In this document: piece by piece, positions 17,966 to 26,751 of the stretch
Layout: every line of letters starts with the position of its first letter
Position numbering within the stretch: position 1 is the first letter of the stretch
Assembly (NCBI GenBank): GCA_005790545.1
Contig: SXUL01000077.1
Location: 1-64,000, forward strand
Length of the DNA stretch: 64,000 bases
Source of the DNA: Planctomycetia bacterium
GTDB taxonomy: Bacteria; Planctomycetota; GCA-002687715
Direction: 5' to 3'
Made by a program: the position numbers and the translations under genes
The notes under the pieces: generated by a model
Seen by the model: the letters and a program-made list of their open reading frames with translations, nothing else
Told to the model about the DNA's origin: nothing
The model's database searches: none

Positions 17966-18604
17966 ATGGCTCGCAACATCGGACCGAAATGCAGGCTCTG
18001 CCGCCGGGAAGGCATCAAGCTCTTCCTGAAGGGTGGACGCTGCCATGGCGCCAAGTGCGCGATCTCGCGCCGCGGTGACACGCAACCGCCCGGAATCCAG
18101 GGCACCAAGCGCGCGAAGAAAATGTCGGAATACGGCATGCAGCTGCGCGAGAAGCAGCGCCTCAAGCGCATGGCGGGCCTCCTTGAGCGCCAGTTCCGTG
18201 TGGTCTTCGCGCGGGCCCAGCGCCAGCGCGGCAACACGGGCACGGTGCTCATCGACCTCGTGCAACGTCGGCTCGATCACGTGTTGCGCGTGGCCGGCTT
18301 CGGCCATGGCCCTGCGAGCTCGCGTCAGATCATCGTGCACGGCCTCGTGATGCTCAACGGGCATCGCGCCGACCGGCCGAGCATGCTGGTGAACGCAGGT
18401 GATGTGATCACCTTCACGCAGCGCGAGAAGGCACGCACGCTCATCAAAAATGTGCTCGAAACCACCAAGGGTTACCAGCAGGTGCCCGGTTGGCTCGAGC
18501 GGGACGAAACGAACCTGGCGGTGAAGGTGCTGAACCTGCCCGCACGCGACGAGTATCCCTTCGACATCCGCGCTCAGCTGATCGTCGAAGGTGCATCGAA
18601 GTAA
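17966..18604 (+). CDS. rpsD: 30S ribosomal protein S4, zinc-binding type
   Basis: Primary 16S rRNA binder and accuracy factor. MARNIGPKCRLCRREG with GGRCHGAKCAISRR gives four N-terminal cysteines (C9, C12, C26, C31), the C+ form. The S4 RNA-binding domain (RLDHVLRVAGFG...SRQIIVHGLVMLNG) follows. 212 residues. A strong GAGGAGTGAGG site precedes the ATG. Confidence 0.97.
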   Translation: MARNIGPKCRLCRREGIKLFLKGGRCHGAKCAISRRGDTQPPGIQGTKRAKKMSEYGMQLREKQRLKRMAGLLERQFRVVFARAQRQRGNTGTVLIDLVQRRLDHVLRVAGFGHGPASSRQIIVHGLVMLNGHRADRPSMLVNAGDVITFTQREKARTLIKNVLETTKGYQQVPGWLERDETNLAVKVLNLPARDEYPFDIRAQLIVEGASK

Positions 18605-18623
18605 ACCTGGAGGAGAGCGACCC

Positions 18624-19637
18624 ATGCGCATCCGCTGGAGGAATCTGGAACTGCCGAGCCGCGTCATCGTGGATCGGGAGTCGTTGAGTCCGACGTTCGG
18701 CCGCTTCACCGTGGAGCCGTTCGAGCGCGGTTTTGGACACACCATCGGCAACGGCCTGCGCCGCGTGCTGCTCTCGAGCATCGAGGGTACAGCGGTGAGG
18801 TGGTTCCGCTTGAATGGTGCGGTCCACGAATTCCAGGCTGTTGACGGCGTCATCGAAGACGTTGTGGACATCGTCCTGCAGGTGAAGCAGATCCTCGTGC
18901 GCATCCCCGGGGATGGCACGGTGAAGATGCAGATCCGCAAGAAGACGAAGGGACCTGTGACGGCTGGCGACATCATCTGCGACGGTGGTGCCGAGATCGT
19001 GAACCCTGACCTGCACATTTGCACGCTCGTCAAGGGCATGGACTTCGAGATGGAACTCGAAGCCTGTCGTGGTCGCGGCTACAGCACCGCCGAGGAAAAC
19101 GAGGCCGGTGGTGGTCGCCACTCGGACGCCGGCGCCCGCAAGGGCGTGAAGGACGTCGAACAGGAGATCGGCAAGGTCTGGGTCGACAGCGATTTCAGCC
19201 CTGTGAAGCGCGTGAAGTACGCCATCCAGGACACCCGCGTGGGCAAGCTCACGGACTACGACAAGTTGGTCCTTGAGGTCACCACCGACGGTACGCTGCG
19301 TCCCGAGGATGCGCTGGCGGAAGCCAGCAAGATCTACCGCAAGTTCCTCAATCCGTTGTGCAGCTACGGTGCTCTTGGCGCCGAAGTCCCCGCGACGGAG
19401 TCGAACGAGTCTTCGGGAACGGCACTGGATGCAAGCCTGCTCGTGAGGCCCATCGCCGAGCTCGGACTCAGCAACCGTGCCAGCAACTGTCTGGAGTCGG
19501 AGAAGGTGCTGACGGTCGGCGACCTTCTCGACAAGTCGGAGCAGGAGTTGCTTGAGGTGCGCAACCTCGGGCGGACGAGCCTCACCGAGATCCAGGCAAA
19601 GCTGGCAAGTCTGGGCCTGAGCCTGAAGACTGTGTGA
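18624..19637 (+). CDS. rpoA: DNA-directed RNA polymerase subunit alpha
   Basis: Start at 18624 (AGGAGAG upstream) gives 337 residues. The N-terminal assembly domain has the FTVEPFERGFGHTIGNGLRRVLLSS signature; the C-terminal UP-element/activator domain has LGLSNRASNCLESEKVLTVGDL and NLGRTSLTEIQAKLASLGLSL. The second half of the N domain carries a Gly/Asp/Lys-rich insertion at about residues 155-190, longer than in E. coli. An upstream ATG at 18591 overlaps rpsD and lacks support. Confidence 0.97.
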   Translation: MRIRWRNLELPSRVIVDRESLSPTFGRFTVEPFERGFGHTIGNGLRRVLLSSIEGTAVRWFRLNGAVHEFQAVDGVIEDVVDIVLQVKQILVRIPGDGTVKMQIRKKTKGPVTAGDIICDGGAEIVNPDLHICTLVKGMDFEMELEACRGRGYSTAEENEAGGGRHSDAGARKGVKDVEQEIGKVWVDSDFSPVKRVKYAIQDTRVGKLTDYDKLVLEVTTDGTLRPEDALAEASKIYRKFLNPLCSYGALGAEVPATESNESSGTALDASLLVRPIAELGLSNRASNCLESEKVLTVGDLLDKSEQELLEVRNLGRTSLTEIQAKLASLGLSLKTV

Positions 19638-19669
19638 ATCTGGCGCCGCAAGGCGCAAGGAATGAAGCC

Positions 19670-20071
19670 ATGAGACACAGGAAACTTGGTCGCAAGCTCA
19701 ACCGGGATACCGCGCACCGCGAGGCGTTGCGTCGCAATCTCGCGCTCGCGCTCTTCACCAACCACCGCATCGTCACCACCGCCGAGAAGGCGAAGTTCGC
19801 GAAGCCGTTCGCCGAGAAGCTCATCACGATCGCACGCGAGAACACACAGGCGCATCAGCGTCTGGTGCTTTCGCGCTTGCCGCACAAGACAACCGTGAAG
19901 AAGCTCTTTGACGTGATCGGGCCGCACTTCAAGGACAGGAAGGGCGGCTACACGCGCATCGTGCGGCTCGCGAAGAATCGTCTCGGGGATGACGCTTCAC
20001 AGGCAATCCTTGAGCTCGTTGATCTTCCGCGTCCTGCGGCGGTTGCCGCCGAGGAGCCCGCGAAGGATTGA
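19670..20071 (+). CDS. rplQ: 50S ribosomal protein L17
   Basis: Last gene of the alpha operon. Start at 19670, after AAGGAATGAAG, gives 133 residues with MRHRKLGRKLNRDTAHREALRRNL and the HFKDRKGGYTRIVRLAKNRLGDDA end motif. The frame is open to 19634 across the rpoA stop, but the conserved MRH(R/K) start is unambiguous. Confidence 0.97.
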   Translation: MRHRKLGRKLNRDTAHREALRRNLALALFTNHRIVTTAEKAKFAKPFAEKLITIARENTQAHQRLVLSRLPHKTTVKKLFDVIGPHFKDRKGGYTRIVRLAKNRLGDDASQAILELVDLPRPAAVAAEEPAKD

Positions 20072-20097
20072 TCTTTTCCGGCCTCCAGGCCCATCGA

Positions 20098-20131
20098 CGA
20101 CCCGGTCCCTGCGGCCGGGTCGCTTCGTTGA
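20098..20131 (+). terminator. Candidate terminator of the ribosomal supercluster
   Basis: CGACCCGG (20098-20105) and CCGGGTCG (20115-20122) form a perfect 8-bp stem with a 9-nt loop, followed by CTTCGTTGA, only moderately T-rich. It lies 27 bp after the rplQ stop and ahead of the convergent dnaE. Confidence 0.6.
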
Positions 20132-20187
20132 CACAGACAGCGTCACGCTGCTCCGCACGAGGCGTACCCGCGCTGCAGGTGTGTTGA

Positions 20188-23100
20188 TCAGCCGAAGCGC
20201 ACGGCGTCCGGACCGAGGAGACGCACCAGCGCCTGGCGGAGCTCGTCCGACAGGGCCACGCGGAACTCATCGCCGGCTTGCACGGTGACTAGACCAGCCG
20301 GGGTCCGCAGCGCAAAGAACACCGTGACGGAGCCGTGGTTGCGGCGCAGGATCTGGTGCAGCGCCGGGATGGACATATCCATGTCGCCTTCGCCGTCGAG
20401 TTCGAGCGTGATGCGGCGGGCCAGCTTGAGCGGTGCATCTTCGAAGGTGATCACGTCATCGACCCGCAGCGACGGCTTCTCGCGACGCCGGTCCACGGTG
20501 CCCCGGAAAAAGAGGATCTTGTCCACGGAAACGAGATTGATGAGCTTCAGATACTGATCTGCGAACAGTGAGCATTCCACGCTGCCGCTCAGGTCTTCGA
20601 AGCGGACGATGGCGAATTTGGAGCCGGCTTTCGGGCCTTGCCTCAGTGTCCGCACTTCAATGCCCTGCACGATCCCGCCCAGTACCGCTGGAACGCGGTC
20701 TTCCAACCGCGCGAGTTCGCTGACACTGGTACTCGAGAAGCGCTTGAGCTCCCTCTGCACCCGCGTGAGGGGATGGCCCGTGAGATAGAAACCGAGCACG
20801 CCTTTCTCGCGTTGCAGGCGCTCCTGATCCGGAAACTCGGGCAACGCAGGCATCGCCTGAGCCGTTGCGGGCGCGGCGCGCTCGAGATCGTCGCCGCCGA
20901 AAAGGGCGCACTGCCCGCTCAGGCGGTCGCGCTCGGCGGCACTCCCGGCGGCGAGTGCTTCATCGAGCATGGCGGATTTCTGGGCCCGGTTGCCGGGGAG
21001 CGCATCCATGGCTCCTGCATCGACGAGGGCTTGCAGCACGCCGCGATTGACCAGCCGTGTGTCGGTGCGGTCGCAGAAGTCATGCAGGGACTGGAAGGGC
21101 TTGCCGCGTGCGGCCGCCTCGATGGACGCAGACGCCGCCGCGCCGACACCTTTCAGAGCGGCCAGCGCGTAACGCACACTGCCTGCTTCGGGGAGGAAGC
21201 GCGGCCCTGAACGATTCACGTCAGGCGGCAGTACGGAAAGCCCCAGTTTCCTGCACTCCTCGACGTACTCGACGGTCTTCTCGATGTCCGCCATTTCGCA
21301 GGTGAGCAGCGCGGCCATGAATTCGAGCGGATGATTGGCCTTGAACCAGGCCGTCTGGAAGGTGATGAGTGCGTAGGCCGCCGAGTGCGACTTGTTGAAT
21401 CCGTAGCCTGCGAACTTCTCGATCTTGTCGAAGATGTCCGTCGCATCGGCGACAGCAACACCGTTTGCTGCTGCGCCGTCCGTGAAGCGCTGTTTGAACT
21501 TGGCGAGGATCTCGGGCTTCTTCTTGCCCATGGCCTTGCGCAGGTTGTCGGCCTCATTGAGCGAGAAGCCGGCCAGCACGTTGGCGATGCGCATGACCTG
21601 TTCTTGATAGAGGATCACGCCCAGACTGTCGTCCAGCATGCCCTTCAGCTTCGGATGCAGATCGGAGACCGGCTCCTTGCCGCGCTTGCGATTCACATAC
21701 AGATCCACCATGCCGGATTCGAGCGGGCCGGGCCGGTAGAGCGCAAGGAGCGCAATCAGATCCTCGAAGCGATCGGGCTTCACCCGTTGGAGCAGCCCGA
21801 TCATGCCTTCCGATTCAAGCTGGAACACGCCGCTCGCCTTGCCCGCGGCAAGCAGCTCGAAGGTCGCGCGATCGTCCAGCGGCAACTGGTCGAGATCCAC
21901 GGACTGGCCCTTGGTGAGCTGCACGTTGCGGCGCGCCTCTTCGAGAATGGTGAGCGTGCGCAACCCGAGGAAGTCCATCTTCAGGAGGCCGACATCCTCG
22001 AGAGCATCCATGCTCCACTGCGTGGTGATGTCTTCATCCGACTTGTAGAGCGGTACGCGTTCGGCGAGCGGGCGATCAGAGATGACGACGCCTGCTGCGT
22101 GGATGGACGCATGTCGCGCAGCACCTTCAAGTTTCAGCGCGAGCTCGAAGAGGCGTTGTGTGGAGTCGTTTTCGGCGCGTAGCGCCTGCACCTCGGCGTC
22201 GCGTTCGAGAGTCTCTGCGAGGCTGTCCTTCGGGCCGTTCGGGATCTTCGCCGCAATGCGGTCGATGAGCGCGAGAGGCAGGTCGAGCGCACGCCCTACG
22301 TCGCGGATCACACCGCGCGCCTTCATGGTGCCGAAGGAGATGATCTGCGCGACGCGATCGCGCCCGTATTTCTGCTGGACATAGGCGAGCACATCGGCGC
22401 GACGATCCCTGCAGAAGTCGATATCGATGTCCGGCATGGACACGCGTTCGCTGTTCAGAAAGCGCTCGAACAGGAGGTCGTATCGCAGCGGGTCGATGCG
22501 CGTGATGCCGAGGGAGTAGGAGACGATCGAGCCGGCGGCAGATCCTCGTCCGGGGCCGACGGGAATGCCCTGTTCGCGTGCGTGACGAATGAAGTCCCAC
22601 ACGATAAGGAAGTAGTCGATGAACCCCATGCGCTCGATGACATCCATCTCCATCTCGAGACGCGCCGTGATGGCCGGAGTCATGGCAGGGTAGAGCCGGG
22701 CGACGCCTTCGTTGCACAGGCGACGGAACAGATCCCGCTGCGTGCAACCATCCTGCACGGGGAAGCTCGGCAAGTGTCGCCCGCCAAGCTTCATCTCGAA
22801 GTTGCAGCGGTCCGCGATTTCGCGCGTGGCTGCGATGGCTTCCGGCATGTCCTGGAAGAGCTCCGCCATGGCGGCCCCGTCCTTGAAATGCAGTTGGTGC
22901 GTGGCCATGCGGAAGCGATCGGGGTCGGATTCCGTGCTGCGCGTGCCGATACAGAGCGCGATGTCCTGCGCTCTCCAATCATCCGCGCGGACATAGTGGA
23001 CATCATTGGTGGCGACGAGTCTGGCCCCGGTGTTGCCTGCGAGAACCTTCAGTGCTGCGCGCGAACGATCCTCCATCTCCATGCCGTGATTCATGACCTC

Positions 23101-23640
23101 AAGGTAGTAGTTCTCGCTGCCAAAGATCTCCTGATACTCGCGGATGATGCGCTCGGCGTCCTCCATGCGGCCTGCGAGAATCTGCCGGTTCACTTCTCCG
23201 GCGAGGCAGCCCGAGAGGCACACGAGTCCGCGCGAGAACTCCTTCATGCAGTCGCGGTCGATGCGCGGCTTGTAGTAGAAACCGTCCACATAAGCCGTGG
23301 ACGCAAGCCGCACGAGGTTGGCGAAGCCTTCTTCGTCGCGTGCGATCAACGTGGCGTGGTAGGTGTTCTTCCTGTGGCCGTCCTCCGTCAGGATGCGCTT
23401 CTTCTCCCGTCGGCTGCCTTCCGCGATGTAGGCCTCCATGCCGAGCAGCGGCTTGATGCCGCGTTCGCGCGCCGCCTTGAAGAAATGCACGGCCCCGAAC
23501 ATGTTGCCGTGGTCTGTGAGTGCGAGGGCGTTCATGCCCGCGGCGCGCGTCGTGTCGAGGAGATCCTCGAGTTGACAGTTGCCGTCCAGAAGCGAGTAGT
23601 GCGTGTGCACGTGCAGATGAACGAAGTCGCTGGACTGCAT
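20188..23640 (-). CDS. dnaE: DNA polymerase III subunit alpha
   Basis: Replicative polymerase catalytic subunit. The 1,150-residue protein has an N-terminal PHP domain with HLHVHTHYSLLDG (residues 8-20) and TDHGN, which keeps more metal-ligand histidines than E. coli DnaE. Catalytic aspartates are in MPDIDIDFC (about 402-410) and MDFLGLRTLT. KSHSAAYALITFQTAWFKANHP, a helix-hairpin-helix region and a C-terminal OB fold follow. Start ATG at 23640 has GGGGAAGAG just upstream. Convergent with the rplQ operon, divergent from the lipoprotein gene at 23807. Confidence 0.97.
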   Translation of the reverse strand: MQSSDFVHLHVHTHYSLLDGNCQLEDLLDTTRAAGMNALALTDHGNMFGAVHFFKAARERGIKPLLGMEAYIAEGSRREKKRILTEDGHRKNTYHATLIARDEEGFANLVRLASTAYVDGFYYKPRIDRDCMKEFSRGLVCLSGCLAGEVNRQILAGRMEDAERIIREYQEIFGSENYYLEVMNHGMEMEDRSRAALKVLAGNTGARLVATNDVHYVRADDWRAQDIALCIGTRSTESDPDRFRMATHQLHFKDGAAMAELFQDMPEAIAATREIADRCNFEMKLGGRHLPSFPVQDGCTQRDLFRRLCNEGVARLYPAMTPAITARLEMEMDVIERMGFIDYFLIVWDFIRHAREQGIPVGPGRGSAAGSIVSYSLGITRIDPLRYDLLFERFLNSERVSMPDIDIDFCRDRRADVLAYVQQKYGRDRVAQIISFGTMKARGVIRDVGRALDLPLALIDRIAAKIPNGPKDSLAETLERDAEVQALRAENDSTQRLFELALKLEGAARHASIHAAGVVISDRPLAERVPLYKSDEDITTQWSMDALEDVGLLKMDFLGLRTLTILEEARRNVQLTKGQSVDLDQLPLDDRATFELLAAGKASGVFQLESEGMIGLLQRVKPDRFEDLIALLALYRPGPLESGMVDLYVNRKRGKEPVSDLHPKLKGMLDDSLGVILYQEQVMRIANVLAGFSLNEADNLRKAMGKKKPEILAKFKQRFTDGAAANGVAVADATDIFDKIEKFAGYGFNKSHSAAYALITFQTAWFKANHPLEFMAALLTCEMADIEKTVEYVEECRKLGLSVLPPDVNRSGPRFLPEAGSVRYALAALKGVGAAASASIEAAARGKPFQSLHDFCDRTDTRLVNRGVLQALVDAGAMDALPGNRAQKSAMLDEALAAGSAAERDRLSGQCALFGGDDLERAAPATAQAMPALPEFPDQERLQREKGVLGFYLTGHPLTRVQRELKRFSSTSVSELARLEDRVPAVLGGIVQGIEVRTLRQGPKAGSKFAIVRFEDLSGSVECSLFADQYLKLINLVSVDKILFFRGTVDRRREKPSLRVDDVITFEDAPLKLARRITLELDGEGDMDMSIPALHQILRRNHGSVTVFFALRTPAGLVTVQAGDEFRVALSDELRQALVRLLGPDAVRFG

Positions 23641-23757
23641 GCTCTTCCCCGGACGCTTGGCCGCGCGCAGCGTGGCTGCCGCCAGCCGCCATCAGGCAGC
23701 CTTTGCCACGCGCGGCGACGATACCGGCCTTCTGCTTGTCGCGTCAACGGCGGCGCG

Positions 23758-23785
23758 TTGGACGCGCTCTCGCGCGGGTGATAGT
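23758..23785 (+). promoter_or_regulatory. Candidate promoter for the HEAT-like lipoprotein operon
   Basis: TTGGAC (23758-23763), 16-bp spacer, GATAGT (23780-23785), 21 nt before the ATG at 23807. It lies in the 166-bp dnaE/lipoprotein divergent gap. Hexamer matches are partial. Confidence 0.35.
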
Positions 23786-23806
23786 TTGGCGTCCCGGCCG
23801 AGGCGG

Positions 23807-24751
23807 ATGATGTCGCGCGCTTTCCTGATGAGTTCTGTTTGTGCGGTGTTGCTTGTCGGCTCCTGCGCCGAGGCAGGGGAGAGGGATCGTCCCGTGGCGG
23901 TTCCGTCATCCACAGGCTCGAGTCTTTTCGACCAACTCGAAGCGGCGCGCGGCAAGCACGCGCGTGAAGCGGCTGACAAGCCCGAAGCTGTGGCGCCCTC
24001 CGCAGAGATGCGTGAACTGGGCGCGCTCTGGAAGTCGTTCCTCGAGCAGCAAGCTGGCTGGCCGGAACGGCGCGAGGAATGGTGTCGCCGCGGCCCTGCG
24101 GCCAGGGCGCTTCTCGTCGAGAACCTGATCCGGACGATGATGCGCGCCCGCGATGCCGGTGAAGGCTCTCTGTTTCACCGCTGCCGGAAGGAACTCCTCG
24201 AGCATCGCGAGCCTGCCACAGCTCTCTTTGTAGAGGCGCTCGCGAGTCATCGGGGCGATCAGGTGCTGCGCAATCTCGCCGCGGAGACCCTCGCTTTCTT
24301 CGGACCGGCGAGTGCTGCACCGCTCATCAACGCAGCGCGCGGAGCGGACGAGCCAGGTCAGCGAGCCATTCTGGGGGCGCTCAAGCTCCTGGATGCTGCC
24401 GAAGCGCGTGTGTTCTTGGAGGAGGTGGCGGCAGGAGAGTCCTCCTTCGCCGTCCGCATCGAAGCGCTCGACGGACTGGCGCGCATCGCGGCTGCCGAAT
24501 CTGCTGCGGTTTGCCGGGCCTGTCTTCAGGATCGCGATCCATCTGTCCGCCGTTTCGCGTTCAAGCTCGCGGGTCAGCTCAAGTCCTCAGCCGCAGTGCT
24601 GCTGCCGCATGTGTTGGATGCATGGCAGCGATCCTTGCTGGCGGGTGAGATGGAGCTTTCTCGCGCTGGTCACTGGTCCGCGCGCCAACTGGCCGGGCGT
24701 GATCACGGAGCTGATCCCGCGCGCTGGCCGCGCGGAAAGGAAGCGCCATGA
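23807..24751 (+). CDS. Lipoprotein with HEAT-like repeats, function unknown
   Basis: Starting at 23807 the protein has 314 residues with a lipoprotein signal, SSVCAVLLVGSC, the Cys being the expected lipidation site. The mature part is Ala/Leu/Arg-rich and helical. From about residue 140 it has tandem approximately 30-residue units of HEAT type (DQVLRNLAAETLAFFGPASA; GQRAILGALKLLDAAEAR; FAVRIEALDGLARIA; PSVRRFAFKLAGQL), which usually bind other proteins. The frame is open further upstream but those residues lack signal features. Its stop overlaps the next start (ATGA). Confidence 0.7.
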   Translation: MMSRAFLMSSVCAVLLVGSCAEAGERDRPVAVPSSTGSSLFDQLEAARGKHAREAADKPEAVAPSAEMRELGALWKSFLEQQAGWPERREEWCRRGPAARALLVENLIRTMMRARDAGEGSLFHRCRKELLEHREPATALFVEALASHRGDQVLRNLAAETLAFFGPASAAPLINAARGADEPGQRAILGALKLLDAAEARVFLEEVAAGESSFAVRIEALDGLARIAAAESAAVCRACLQDRDPSVRRFAFKLAGQLKSSAAVLLPHVLDAWQRSLLAGEMELSRAGHWSARQLAGRDHGADPARWPRGKEAP

Positions 24752-25278
24752 CGACGGAGTGGGAGCGTCTGCTCAAACGTGCCGAGGAATGCTGCTCCGG
24801 CTGCGGCAAGGGGCTGCGCAACGGCGATGTTGTCACCACGCTCGAACTGGGAGCGGAGTCCTTCACGCGCAGGGAGTGGTGTGCTCCGTGTTTTGAAGAG
24901 CGCGAACCACCTGCGTTCTCGTTCTGGAAGCGCACCCTGGCGAAGGGGCAATCGCGTCGCCGTCTCGATCTTGCCTATCTCGCGGAACTTTTTCGCCGTC
25001 TCGACGGGCGCGACGATGCTATGGCCAAGCGCCTGCGCTGGATCGCGGCGTTGTTGCTGCTGCGGAAGAAACTCCTCGAAGAAAAGGGCCGCAGTTCCGT
25101 GGATGGCCGCGAGCAATTACATCTCGCATTCCGCCGCGAGGAACGCGAGTGGTGTGTCGAGGATCCGGGGCTCGATGCGGACTCGTTTCAGTCCATCGAG
25201 GCCGATCTCGGGCGCATCTTCGATCTCGAAGGTGACGCCGCGAAGGATGGAAGCGCTCAACCTCCGCGCACGCCGTAG
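24748..25278 (+). CDS. Cysteine-motif protein of unknown function
   Basis: A 176-residue soluble protein coupled to the upstream lipoprotein by ATGA. CCSGCGK (from residue 15) and WCAPCFEE (about 44-51) resemble a treble-clef-like zinc ribbon. A helical region with WIAALLLLRKKLLEEKGRSS follows, then an acidic tail. I do not recognise the family; an anonymous zinc-ribbon protein is the most that can be said. Its last 22 bp overlap the 3' end of upp on the other strand. Confidence 0.6.
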   Translation: MTTEWERLLKRAEECCSGCGKGLRNGDVVTTLELGAESFTRREWCAPCFEEREPPAFSFWKRTLAKGQSRRRLDLAYLAELFRRLDGRDDAMAKRLRWIAALLLLRKKLLEEKGRSSVDGREQLHLAFRREEREWCVEDPGLDADSFQSIEADLGRIFDLEGDAAKDGSAQPPRTP

Positions 25279-25991
25279 CTGAGATCGCCGGCGTCGCCGA
25301 GGCCCGGGACGATGTAGCCGCGTTCATCGAGCGTGTCGTCCGCAGCTGCGGACCAGACGTCCGCGCCCAATTCACGTTCGAGCTTCGCGAGGGTGGGGCG
25401 CCAGGCAATCACGCCCGCGACGATCACGCGCCGAGGTGCTCCTGAATGCGCGAGCAAGCTGCGATGCAGATGCAGCAGCGTCGAACCGGTGGCAAGCATG
25501 GGATCAGCCCAGATGAGCGTGCGCCCCTGCACGGGCATCCACGAGGCATAGCCGCAGTCGATCGGGAGTGATCCATCCGCAGCGCGTGCGGCGCCTTCCT
25601 TGCGTGCAGCGCCGAAGAACATCGAGTCGGCGTGAGGCAGCACCTCAAGCATGCCCTCGAAAAAAGGCAGGCCTGCGCGCAGCACGGTGGCGAGAACGGG
25701 AGCCTCCGTGAAGACGAGTTCCTCGGCTTGACCGAGCGGCGTCGTGATCGCACGGCGCGCGGCAGGTAGCGTTGCGCCAACGCTCTGGCCCACCAATCTT
25801 CCGAGCTCGTGCAGCGTGTTGCGAAAGCCGGCGCGATCGCGCTGAACGTCACGATCCCTGAGTCGCGCCAGAAGAGTGCCGGTCCAGGGATGCCCCGCTT
25901 CATTGAGGATGTGGATCACGGGGCGGGATGTACCGGATAGGGCGCAGTTGAACCAGATGCTGACATGCTCGGACAGATGTACGTACGCCAT
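25257..25991 (-). CDS. upp: Uracil phosphoribosyltransferase
   Basis: Pyrimidine salvage: uracil + PRPP to UMP. The PRPP loop is IWADPMLATGSTL (about residues 150-162) and the C-terminal uracil-binding motif is GYIVPGLGDAGDLSYG. ATVLRAGLPFFEGM is the other conserved block. At 244 residues it is longer than E. coli Upp (208) owing to an N-terminal extension; homology begins at about residue 22. Convergent overlap of 22 bp with the preceding gene. Confidence 0.92.
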   Translation of the reverse strand: MAYVHLSEHVSIWFNCALSGTSRPVIHILNEAGHPWTGTLLARLRDRDVQRDRAGFRNTLHELGRLVGQSVGATLPAARRAITTPLGQAEELVFTEAPVLATVLRAGLPFFEGMLEVLPHADSMFFGAARKEGAARAADGSLPIDCGYASWMPVQGRTLIWADPMLATGSTLLHLHRSLLAHSGAPRRVIVAGVIAWRPTLAKLERELGADVWSAAADDTLDERGYIVPGLGDAGDLSYGVRGG

Positions 25992-26036
25992 ATCTGTGCT
26001 CTGTAGCGCAAGGGGTTCCGCCTGCTGCAGCTTTCG

Positions 26037-26085
26037 AAAAAAAATGAGATTCCGTGTGGACGGCGCGCTGTGGCGGGCTTATAAG
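26037..26085 (+). promoter_or_regulatory. Candidate mraZ (dcw) promoter with upstream A-tract
   Basis: TATAAG at 26080-26085 fits a -10; GTGGAC (26056-26061) at 18-bp spacing is a weak -35. An eight-A run at 26037-26044 lies where a UP element would be. Transcription would start just inside or after the GTGGGG repeats described next. Confidence 0.4.
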
Positions 26086-26086
26086 A

Positions 26087-26102
26087 GTGGGGCCAAGTGG
26101 GG
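26087..26102 (+). promoter_or_regulatory. MraZ box: paired GTGGGG repeats
   Basis: GTGGGG occurs at 26087-26092 and 26097-26102, a 10-bp period. MraZ in E. coli binds GTGGG-type repeats with that helical spacing upstream of its own gene and represses dcw transcription. The site begins 1 bp after the -10-like TATAAG and about 70 bp before the mraZ ATG, consistent with autorepression. Confidence 0.65.
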
Positions 26103-26170
26103 ATGTTTCCCACCGGATGGCTCCAACGTTGAATCCAAGCCCTGCCGCAGGGCATCTCCGAAGCTCCCCG

Positions 26171-26680
26171 ATGTTTCAAGGTCGCTGGCCCAATGTCCTC
26201 ACCGTGGACGCCAAGAACCGCTTGGCGTTGCCTGCTCCATTCCGCCTGCAGAGCACCGGTGAAGTCGGCGATTTCATGATCGGGAGCATTGAGGACCCGT
26301 GCATCTACGTGCACACCGCGGCGCAGCATCAGGCGTTCCTGGACAGACTCGGTGGACTTGGCGAAACGCGCCAATCTCGCCGCGTGAGGAACTTCGTTCT
26401 TGGGCGTTTCGAGCCGGTGACGGCCGACGCACAAGGGCGCATCACCATCCCTTCCGAGATGCTCGCTCAAGTGGAGATCCAGCGCGAGGTGCGCCTGATC
26501 TCCCAGGCAGCGCGGCTCGAGATCTGGGCGAACGAAGTGTTCGCGCGGGTGTCGGCAGAGGTCCAGGCGTCCGGCATTGCCGACGCGCTGGAGGCTGTGT
26601 TCGCGGAAGAGGAACAGGAACTGAGATTGCAACGCCGGGCCGCAAGCCTGGCGCGAGAGGGCAACAGTCCCACCAAGTGA
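26171..26680 (+). CDS. mraZ: Transcriptional regulator MraZ
   Basis: First gene of the dcw cluster; a ring-forming DNA-binding repressor. Starting at 26171 the protein has 169 residues with two AbrB-like swapped-hairpin motifs, VDAKNRLALPAPFR (Asn in place of the usual Gly) and ADAQGRITIPSEM. The open frame extends to 26054, but the family starts at MFQG-type sequence. No clear Shine-Dalgarno precedes this ATG. A MraZ box lies upstream. Confidence 0.92.
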   Translation: MFQGRWPNVLTVDAKNRLALPAPFRLQSTGEVGDFMIGSIEDPCIYVHTAAQHQAFLDRLGGLGETRQSRRVRNFVLGRFEPVTADAQGRITIPSEMLAQVEIQREVRLISQAARLEIWANEVFARVSAEVQASGIADALEAVFAEEEQELRLQRRAASLAREGNSPTK

Positions 26681-26751
26681 TCCCTCGGTGGGCACCGGAT
26701 GGCCGCGCACAAGGCGATCCGGTTGGGGACGGGGTCAGGGCGGAACGAGCG

